Origin: Zygaena filipendulae
Taxonomy: Eukaryota > Arthropoda > Insecta > Lepidoptera > Zygaenidae
NCBI GenBank assembly: GCA_907165275.2
Contig: CAJRBF020000015.1
Location: 1-64,000, forward strand
Reading direction: 5' to 3'
DNA: 64,000 nt
Part shown: in pieces, positions 10,063-18,649 of the stretch
Numbering within the stretch: position 1 is the first letter of the stretch
Layout of the letters: each line of letters begins with the position of its first letter
The notes under the pieces: model-generated
The model's input: only the letters and a program-made list of their open reading frames with translations
Told to the model about the DNA's origin: nothing
Databases searched by the model: none
Translations under genes and position numbers: made by a program

Positions 10063-10484
10063 AAAATGAAAATGAAAAATACGTTTATTTGGTTAAATAA
10101 AGGTTCTTAACCTATGCCTACCTAGACCTTAATGTACTCTAAATCTAATGCGCAAACCATTGCAACACAACAAAGGTAGGATAGGAATGAGTTGGTGACC
10201 TGGGTTCTAAACTAAGTAAACTTGTATCATAGAACCCAGGGACCCTCCACTCCTATTGCAGACAACTTAATAGAGACCCATCACCCACATATTACTAACC
10301 ATAGCATAACATGACTTAAATTAAATTAAATATCTAAACATCTTAAGCACTTAAGCTATTAAAGAGACAGATGTAACTATTAGCTAACCAATTTTGGAGG
10401 CTGGTTACAAACTACAATACTAACAACGCAATAAAAATATACAGCATTAGGCAGTAGATCTGTGAAGTGTGAGTTATGAGTGTC

Positions 10485-10615
10485 TTATGTGTGAGCGTGT
10501 GTCTGTGTGTGTGGGTGTGCAATGTGCATGGGTGTGAGTGTAGTGGGTTAATATGTGTACGAGAGCGCTCGTGTGTGGATGTGTGTGTTTGTTGGTATGT
10601 GTGATTGTGTGATTC
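10485..10615. repeat. GT-rich simple sequence in LINE 3' UTR
   Basis: Interrupted GT/TG dinucleotide repeats occupy the plus strand just beyond the RT stop of the minus-strand LINE. They look like a degenerate microsatellite within the 3' UTR. Confidence 0.7.
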
Positions 10616-10633
10616 CCCACCACTTGTCTTCGC

Positions 10634-12232
10634 TCATTGGCAAGCTTCTAATAGTTGTTCGCTATTTATGTAGTCCAGAGTTTGCAACCACGAGCGGATA
10701 GTCTTTTTTTGTTGGAACCGAGTTAGTGATATTATATTTAGATTTCTATTTATTCTATTATAGATGAAAGGACCAAGAAAATTAAGATGCCTTTGGGCAA
10801 AAGTAGTTCTTGTCCGTTTGATGTCAAAAATATTAAAATTACAACGTTTATTCAATTTTGTTTTAAGATCCTGAATTTGTATAATTTTTTTATGCTGGAA
10901 TAGACACAACCTATCGAAAAACAACTGGCGGACGGATAATACCTTTGCCACGGAGTATATTTCCCTAGTTGGGAATATGATCGGTTTGAAATACATTACT
11001 TTTAGAATCGTTCTTTGGGCGCGTTCTACTTTAATCAAATATGTTTTGGCACAACCCCCCCAGACAACAATGCAATAGGATAAGACAGACTGAGCTATTG
11101 CGTAATAAACAGTTCTTAGAAGGTCCTGGTCTGATACATGACGAAGGCGTTTGAATATGAACGCTAGCTTACGCATGCGATTAGCCAAACTTTCCAAATG
11201 TGCGACCCAAGACATGTGCTTATCAACAATTACACCCAGATATCGAATCTGGGATACCTTTTCGAGGTTGAGACAGTTACAAGGACTATTTATCTCAGAA
11301 CACAGTCTAATGTCACAGGTGTGTGCCTTGATTCCAAATTCTACGTCCGGCTGGGTTGTCTGGTTGATTGAGAAGGTGATGAATTTTATTTTAGAAATGT
11401 TTAGGGTAAGTAGATTTTTGTCGAGCCACCTCATAACCTCTCTCAGACCAAGTTCAGCCAAAGATTGTACGTCTTGCCATGTATCACCACAAAAAAGTAG
11501 GGCCGTGTCGTCTGCAAACGTTGCTACGTGTGCATTTGGAAGTATAGTTTGACAGAGTTGATTAATATAAATCAGGAACAGGGTTGGCTCCAAAATGCTG
11601 TCTTGGGGTACGCCAAATTTCATGAGAAGATAATTACTTTTGTATGACCCGATCCTGACACACTGCTGACGCTCAGACAAGTAGCTCTTAAAAAGATCCA
11701 ACGTCACACCTAGTACACCTATATTCTCTAATTTAGCGAGAAGAATGGGGACAGAAACAGTGTCAAAAGCCTTGGCAAGGTCGAGAAAAACAGCAGCGCA
11801 TTTTTTTCTGTTGTCAAGCAAGTCCACAATGTTATTGGTTAGGAATTCTACAGCTTGTTCCGTCGATCGTCCAGAGCGGAAGCCATATTGATTAGGAGAT
11901 AAGAGCATATTTTTTTCGAGATAATTCACCAAACGTTTGTTTATTAATTTTTCAAGTATTTTAGACATTGAATTTAATATTGATATGGGGCGAAAATTGG
12001 TGACACTGTCTCTGGCCCCACTCTTATGGACGGGCGTGATAACGGCTCTCTTAAAAGCTGATGGAAATACGCCTGTCTCAATACTTAGATTGCAAATATG
12101 GGTAATCGGTAACGTAATCAAGTCACGCATCCTTTTGAGAAATGAAGTGGAGATGCCATCCCAACCCACAGCACAATTGGAGCGAAGATTAAGAATGCAT
12201 GTATTAACTTCAGCAGGGTTAGTTGGTGACAT
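10634..12232 (-). CDS. LINE reverse transcriptase (partial ORF2)
   Basis: A 532-residue frame encodes an RT. Seen are FRPISILNSMSKILEK near residue 80, NQYGFRSGRST near 113, LDLAKAFDTV near 150 and the catalytic FADDTALL near 237. The region that normally reads GVPQGSxLGP reads GVPQDSILEP here (near residue 206), so both conserved glycines are replaced by acidic residues. This probably impairs the enzyme although the frame is open. The style resembles the broad Jockey/CR1/Daphne group; I cannot fix the clade by eye. Confidence 0.8.
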   Translation of the reverse strand: MSPTNPAEVNTCILNLRSNCAVGWDGISTSFLKRMRDLITLPITHICNLSIETGVFPSAFKRAVITPVHKSGARDSVTNFRPISILNSMSKILEKLINKRLVNYLEKNMLLSPNQYGFRSGRSTEQAVEFLTNNIVDLLDNRKKCAAVFLDLAKAFDTVSVPILLAKLENIGVLGVTLDLFKSYLSERQQCVRIGSYKSNYLLMKFGVPQDSILEPTLFLIYINQLCQTILPNAHVATFADDTALLFCGDTWQDVQSLAELGLREVMRWLDKNLLTLNISKIKFITFSINQTTQPDVEFGIKAHTCDIRLCSEINSPCNCLNLEKVSQIRYLGVIVDKHMSWVAHLESLANRMRKLAFIFKRLRHVSDQDLLRTVYYAIAQSVLSYCIVVWGGCAKTYLIKVERAQRTILKVMYFKPIIFPTREIYSVAKVLSVRQLFFDRLCLFQHKKIIQIQDLKTKLNKRCNFNIFDIKRTRTTFAQRHLNFLGPFIYNRINRNLNIISLTRFQQKKTIRSWLQTLDYINSEQLLEACQ

Positions 12233-12330
12233 GTTCGCATTAATCGATTAATTTTTTAATCAATTAGTTAATTTGATTAATTTTAATCAGATTAGATTAA
12301 TCACGATTAGAATTAATCACGATTAAAAAA

Positions 12331-13035
12331 GACCCAGACCCATCGTGTTGGTACTCAAACTTCTTGTTTTCGTGTTGTCTATGTGATCACGTGGTTAAAT
12401 TTTCAAAAGCTTGTATCTCGGAAACTACGAGTCCCAGACCCATCGTGTTGGCACTCAAACTTCTTGTTTTCGTGATTTCTATGTGATCATGTGATCAAAT
12501 TTTTAAAAGCACATATCTCGGAAACTATGAGTCCCAGACCCATCGTGTTGGTACTCAAACTTCTTGTTTTCGTGTTGTCTATGTGATCACGTGGTCAAAT
12601 TTTCAAAGGTTTATATCTCGGAAACTACGAGTCCCAGACCCACCGTGTTGGTACTCAAATTTCTTGTTTTCGTGTTGTCTATGTGATTACGTGGTCAAAT
12701 TTTTAAAGGCTTATATCTCGGAAACTACGAGTCCCAGAGCCATCGTGTTGGTACTCAAACTTCTTGTTTTCGTGTTGTCTATGTGATCACGTGGTCAAAT
12801 TTTCAAAGGCTTATATCTCAGAAACTACGAGTCCCACACCCATCCTGTTGGTACTCAAACTTCTTGTTTTCGTGTTGTCTATGTGATTACGTGGTCAAAT
12901 TTTTAAAGGCTTAGACTCGTAGCTTCCGAGATATGAGCTTTTAAAAATTTGATCACGTGATCACATAGATAACACGAAAACAAGAAGTTTGAGTACCAAC
13001 ACGATAGGTCTGGGACTCGTAGCTACCAAGATATA
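12331..13035. repeat. 100-bp tandem array with terminal inverted unit
   Basis: Six direct units begin at about 12,331, 12,432, 12,533, 12,632, 12,732 and 12,833. They share CCCAGACCCATCGTGTTGG, CTTCTTGTTTTCGTG and a TGATCACGTGG block. From about 12,910 to 13,035 the same unit appears in reverse complement (CAAGAAGTTTGAGTACC, then TCTGGGACTCGTAG). The array can therefore fold back on its last unit. Confidence 0.9.
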
Positions 13036-13499
13036 ATTAAAAAAAAAAATCACCACCTCGTCATTCTCGAGCGCAGTTAATTTATTTATTTATTTATTGC
13101 ACATCCATTAAGTAATTATTTTTTATTTTGAAGTATATCACTCAAGGATAGCGGGAAAATTGTAATCTGCCGATTCCCATAAGCCGAAGAAACAAAAATC
13201 GTCTATAAAGTTGAGAACTATTCTTCACTCTGCCTTTTTTTTCCTTTTTCTCTATCTCTCTCTCGCACCGTCCTCACACTACTTTCCGTCGCTACGACGT
13301 CATCACAGCATATCACGGCTTGCATCATTCCCACGCTGCTGTCCGTCGCCATGAAATATGCTTTTGTGAACAAGAAATAGTTCAAAAAGTTATTAAACTT
13401 ACGTCAGAAATAAAAAAAAAAATCTTAAAAATAAATCATAATTTTTGTTGTTAGCAGTCAGATTAATAATATCCCTCAAAATTATTGTCAGATTTTAAG
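13036..13499. other. non-coding interval, no gene seen
   Basis: The interval contains an A-run, a TTTA microsatellite at about 13,080-13,100 and otherwise unremarkable sequence. It ends at the target-site duplication (CCAA, 13,500-13,503) of the solo LTR. Confidence 0.5.
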
Positions 13500-13567
13500 C
13501 CAATGTAACTTACCCCCCCTCGCGCGACTTTCTCCGATCTACTTCTTACTACGATGATCTCTAATTT

Positions 13568-13644
13568 GGCCTGATTGTCTAGTGGTTAGGACTCTAATTT
13601 CGTTGTGTGCAGTAACCTATGATCCTTTTAGGTTGAGATTGAAC
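13568..13644 (+). other. tRNA-His-like relic inside the LTR
   Basis: The segment resembles a tRNA with a GTG anticodon region. It has an A-box-like TCTAGTGGTTAGGACT, then CGTTGTG and AGTAACC in the anticodon arm, then a weak B-box-like GGTTGAGATTG. The acceptor stem no longer pairs and the T-loop is degraded, so it is not a working tRNA gene. A more diverged version sits at the same place in both LTRs of the complete element (48,469-48,550 and 56,193-56,274). The identification is by eye. Confidence 0.45.
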
Positions 13645-13839
13645 TATCGTCTTAGTATTTGCATCATAGTTTTTTGTTTGGTTAAGTTTATAGCTAAGAT
13701 TCTAAAGTTAAAACATGAACGATCTCTAATTTATGCTTAGCGAATACACGGACGGTTTTAGATTAGTACACGGACGAATCCCTATTTTTATTGCTTTCGT
13801 GCGACCTCTTTCCTAACTTTAGGTGGATGATCTATTTTT

Positions 13840-14510
13840 AACCGACTTCCAAAAAGGAGGAGGTTCTATGTTCGATTGTATGTATGTTTTTTTTTTTTTT
13901 TTTTTTTTTTATTTTTTTTTTTTTTTATGTATGTTCACCGATTACTCGAAGACGGTTGGACCGATTTGAAAAATTCTTTTTTTGTTTGAAAGGGTTTACT
14001 CCCAATTAGGTCCCATTGCCACCAAGTCGGGATCTGATGATGGGATCTTGGAGAAATCGAGGGAACTCTTCAAAAATTATAGGCACACCTATAGCGATTT
14101 GGGTATTTTTGATAGTAAATCGTTCATTTGCTTTTGGAAAGCAAAATTTGAAGAAGTGGAACTGATGATGAAGACCACAGGTGGTCATCGGAACAACTCA
14201 AAAATAATACGTATTTCACGGGTTCCGATTGAAGCGATTTCGAAAATTGTTTTTTTGTTTGAAAGGGGATACTCCTAAATTGATTCCATTGTCACCAAGT
14301 CGGGATCTGATGATGGGATCTTGGAGAAATCGAGGGAACTCTTCAAAAATTATAGGCACACCTATTGCGATTTGGGTATTTTTGATAGTAAATCGTTCAT
14401 TTGCTTTTGGAAAGCAAAATTTGAAGAAGTGGAACTGATGATGAAGACCACATATGGTCATCGGAACTACTAAATAATAGGTATTTCACAGATTCCGATT
14501 CGTTAACTTA
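13840..14510 (+). repeat. dispersed repeat with 274-bp internal tandem duplication
   Basis: The repeat begins ACCGACTTCCAAAAAGGAGG and then a long T-rich tract (13,890-13,926). Two copies of a 220-bp block follow, starting at about 13,984 and 14,258 and sharing GGGATCTGATGATGGGATC. I recognise the opening as a very common lepidopteran dispersed repeat. No protein-coding capacity is convincing. Confidence 0.7.
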
Positions 14511-14733
14511 AATGTGGTTTCTAAACAATTTATGTTCGTCACATTGTATATGGTGAAGTGGAACTGATGATGATGTACTAGGGGAACTCCTCAACAATTA
14601 ACGTCCCTGCGTCGGGAAAAGCAATATTTTGTAAAAGGTGATGAGCAGTTGACATTAGGCTATTGTAACTTAGAGAAATTACGAACTAAGTCACCTAAAA
14701 GCGAGAAATAAACAAAATTTTAACAAAAAAATT

Positions 14734-15084
14734 AAAACCGACTTCCAAAAACACAAAACAAAAAACCTAAAAATAAAAAGCTAAAAATAACAAAATAATA
14801 TTATTATTGGTTTGTGCTACCACTGATCGGTATGAAGTCGGTGACAAGTCAAATATAGAGGGCGAAGATGGGCTAAGTCGACTCCCGCCACCAGCTCTTC
14901 GTGAGCAGAACAACCCAAGTGGGAAGACACCAGCGGGCTTGTCACCAAATTCAAATCGATCAGTGGTAGCACAAACCAATAATAATATTACGTGTGTTTT
15001 TGTCTTTTGGATTAAATCGGTATTTTGTTATTTTTAGCTTTTTATTTTTAGGTTTTTTGTTTTGTGTTTTTGGAAGTCGGTTTT
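14734..15084. mobile_element. foldback (MITE-like) element
   Basis: Two long inverted arms face each other: about 14,734-14,830 and 14,962-15,084. Each contains AAACCGACTTCCAAAAACAC, TAGCTTTTTATTTT and GTGCTACCACTGATCG in opposite orientation. The right arm carries about 25 extra bases. The central 130 bp is unique, and its short frames have no coding support. It sits inside the solo LTR. Confidence 0.75.
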
Positions 15085-17474
15085 ATTAATTTATCTATGT
15101 GGATAATCTACTTTTAGTTTATTTATGTGGATGATCTAGTTTTGTTTGTTTGTGACGACCTGCCTCCCTAACATTATATCGATGTTCTATTTTATTAGTT
15201 TGTTTCCCGGCCTAATCTATTGGCTTGTAGGCTAAGTTTGAATAATCTTGACCCTTATGTTTGTCTATCCCTACAATCTGTTTTAGGTTGTGTTTGTCGG
15301 TTTAACCCCGGTCAACATCTGGTCAAAAGCTACCATTCCTGGCTCAGATGGCTCAAACATTGCCAGGACGCATAAATATATTTAATAAACCACCCAGACG
15401 ATTCTATTCCAAGGTCGACCAGATTTTGTCCCCTCAGCATGACGCAAGCATTCAATGCTGGCCAATTTGGCCACAGGAACCTCAAGTACTACGTGAAATG
15501 ATTGTTGGCACTGCAACCAATCCCGACGTCAAACCGAAGGTAAGGCTTCCAGTTAATACATAAGTATTCGCCAGAAGGTGGTATAGCCCCTCCTGCGCTA
15601 TTCCACGGTGATGACCATCCAGCACAATGCCTTCATCACCTCCCCCAGCCTGTTTCACAAGGTAGAGGATCATTCTAGATGGTTACATCTAAGATCATTC
15701 ACCAGCGTCCGTTTCAGGAATCCAGTGAGGAGACTGTACGTCCCCAGTCCGAAGACTACCGCCGCGTTGGAGCCATGGTGAGCCCTTGAATATGTGCCAG
15801 CCCGAAGACCAGGGTTGGGTGGGACCACCACAAACCAAACCCCAGCACAGTGATCCAAAATTGTATGTGTGTGTTATCGGAGACCAATCTCTCCCTGGAA
15901 CCTGGAACTTCAGCTGATGAACTCTCTGTCATACTGCAAGCAGTAAGGCCGTAGCCTAGCCGTAGCTGTAGAGTTGAATGGCTCTCTCTCCCCTGTGAAC
16001 CCACTCGGGCATCCAACTCGTTCTGCCACATCAGAACATTGGCAAGCACATCGTGTTGAAAAACACAAAGGTTGCCGAGAATCTAGCGTCAGCGACGAGG
16101 TCGCCAACAGCCGATCCCCCAGCCTCTGCACAACGGTCTCGATCGCAAAGCGCAGGGACCTACGTAAGCATACATGTGGTTGCGAGTCACAGTAGCTCCA
16201 GTCTGTCTCCGCAGCCAGCAATCGAGCCACAGAGCGCATTGGCCCATCAGTAATGTTTATAATAAAAAGAAAGGTAAAACAGAAAGAAGAGCGAACAACT
16301 CTTCCCTGGTGTAGGAGAGGGCCGGCATCTCCAGTCAGCCGCATCGGTGATATGTAGATTGAATAACACGGAAGGCGTTGTTATTCAAGGTAAGGCACAA
16401 GGCGCACAACGAAACTCGTCACGGCGCAGATGACTCAAGGCGCGGATTTTTACCCATCTACGCCATCATACGCTCGCGACGTGCAATGTCCAACCGTTCA
16501 AGATTAGAGTTCCGTTTGCTTCGAGCCTATTTGGTACTGTGATTTGAAGATCCTTCCTCGTGACTAATGTTTTCAGATCTACGCTCGAGATATCCTAACG
16601 GACGTCAAGTGCACTGACAGACCTTCGCACAAAAACATTAAACCACTCTGCGCTATCGCTCGCTCAACAAGACTATTCGTAACGAACCGTCTTTTGTAAT
16701 GATAAAAATCAATACAAATATTCTACTCAAAGCATCTCGTTCACGAAGCACATCGGCCCACATACGCTTTCATGCGACCACCAAGTATCACAATCGCGCA
16801 TGCTCGCCTCTGCACAACGCAATCAGGACACAATGCGTAATGACGAAACTTTCAGGTCGCGTGTACGAATCCTTGCACAAAGCGATAAATCGTTCTGCGC
16901 GCAGACCGCTCGACCACGACGTACTTTGCATGTATATTATTTATTAAAAAAAATTGTATGAGAAAATAAATTTTATGTTTGATAAATGTGCAATAATATT
17001 ATATTTATTGTCCCTTAGAGGTTCCCTCCCCATCGCATTCGTTTATTATTACACTATTATCAATTTACTTTCCCAACAAACTTTTGTCGTCAGGACATTT
17101 TTTTACCTGCGTATTCCCCGTAGATATACGGCTCGTGGATACTGGCGGTGCGTTCACAGAGACGCCTGAGGCGGGGATTCGTGTTTTCCAACTTGATCCT
17201 ATACTCTTGAAACTTAACATACATTTAGAATTCCCTAATATAAGCACTTTCCTTCATATAATATTTTGTCCTAACTTCTTTAGTTTAGGAGTTATTATTG
17301 ATAAACGTACTAAAACTTGTTTTCGATGTTATTTGAACCGCAATGTCCTCTAATATGTTTTAAATGTAATTTTATAGGTGTATTTTATTATCTTCTATAC
17401 TTTAATAATTATTTAAGATTTTAATTATAACCAAAAAAAAAAAATTTGTAGGACCTTATGGGTCGTCACACCAA

Positions 17475-18568
17475 CATAAATTGGAATGCAAGCTGAACCT
17501 TCTGTAAAATAATCTAACACGCTCGAGTATTAAAAACTGGATTTATTTTTTTGCATTTTCAAAAATTCGCTGCTACATAGCAGCACAGCATTTTAAGGGT
17601 TCACTATCCCCTTTGAATATTTGACGCGCTGGAGTAAATGTTTTTTTTTTTCATTTTCTCCCCTTCCGGATAGCCACCCCCACCACGCAAATTGGCAGAT
17701 GAATGTACCTTAGATATCAGAGACACATTGGAGTATCTAAACTACAATATCTGACGCGCTCGAGTATTTCCATGTAACTGTTTGTTTTTACATTTTTGAA
17801 AGCCTGTAGAAGCTAAACCCATCAGTGAATGAAAAAACATCATATAATCTTATTTTGTTTCTACCTCCTAATCTTCAAAACCCAGTAGGTCCCAATGACG
17901 CTCGAGTGAATCCCCATTTAGCATGAGTATCCCCCGTAATATTAGCAACAGTTCGCGTATGCGGCAACGGGCGGTTGCGGGCACCCCGCAGTGGGCGAGG
18001 CTACCCGTCCACAATTTCCTCTGCTTCACCCCCTCAAATACCTACAATTCGTGAAGGGATAGGCCCTTAAATGTTCTTTAATTTATTTCCTGACGCCTAA
18101 AACGTATCTATTATATTTAAAAAAATATTTGATAAAATATGATTTTTTTTTAAGCGATTTCAAAAATATTCTCATTTTACTGAGAAACCGCTACACTTAC
18201 GGTAAATTTGTTTCATATAAAAATTGTGTACAATTTTATTACCTATTTACAAATGCTAGTTTTATTAAAATAGGACTTCAAACAACTGATATATGTCTAA
18301 TTTTGTGGCGCAAGGAGCAAGGTGTTGTATCGTAATCTTATAGAACTGCTGTTCGTTTGTCGCGCTAAAACTCGTGATTGGCTCGACCGATGTGAATATT
18401 TCTTTTTTTATTGGGTTTTCAACTATCAAGAGAAGGTTTGTGTCAAAGAAAATTGGGAGTTCCTGCGGGAATTCCGAATCTGAAACCGTGGGGCAAAGCT
18501 AGTTACGTCACATAAATATTACTAATTCATGCTGTTAACCAGAAGTGCTTTCTTCATAGTACTGCCTT
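17475..18568. other. non-coding interval with recurring CTCGAG motif
   Basis: No gene is visible. The motif GACGCGCTCGAGTAT or close variants occurs at about 17,518, 17,622, 17,755 and 17,897, separated by unrelated sequence. Its reverse complement occurs at 9,858-9,990. The left boundary is the solo LTR and the right boundary is a LINE poly(A) tail. Confidence 0.5.
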
Positions 18569-18649
18569 AAATTTTTTTTTTTTTTTTTTTTATAAAAGAT
18601 TTGAGTGCGTTTGACCACGATCTCGCCTGATGGTAAGCGACGATGTGGT

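Larger units (their letters stand above)
10063..12240 (-). mobile_element. LINE, 5'-truncated
   Basis: A minus-strand LINE holds an RT frame (10,634-12,232) and a long 3' UTR. Its 3' end at about 10,063-10,080 is rich in TTTTCA repeats on the coding strand, near an AATAAA-containing stretch. The endonuclease is absent, so the copy is truncated shortly upstream of the RT. The 5' side adjoins AT-rich sequence with repeated GATTA motifs (12,245-12,330). Confidence 0.75.
13504..17470 (-). mobile_element. solo LTR (family A) with nested repeats
   Basis: The segment starts with TGTAACTTACC and ends with GTCGTCACA, giving TG...CA termini on either strand. It is flanked by the 4-bp duplication CCAA (13,500-13,503 and 17,471-17,474). 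Homology to the 2,160-bp LTRs at 48,405 and 56,129 is visible at both ends and in the middle: 15,560-15,860 matches about 49,030-49,340, and 17,140 matches 50,245. There are no internal retrotransposon genes, so it is a solo LTR left by LTR-LTR recombination. It is longer than the intact LTRs because at least two other repeats inserted (13,840-14,510 and 14,734-15,084). Its right 0.9 kb is nearly identical to 5,598-6,439. Confidence 0.85.

Noticed and set aside
12331..13035. CRISPR-like array
   Set aside because: Units are 100 bp, contiguous without unique spacers, and the genome is eukaryotic.
13568..13644. A functional tRNA-His gene
   Set aside because: The acceptor and T stems do not pair and the B-box is degraded, so I keep it only as a relic.
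15348..16344. Several 60-144-codon frames in the solo LTR
   Set aside because: The matching segments of related LTRs do not preserve the frames, so they are not genes.
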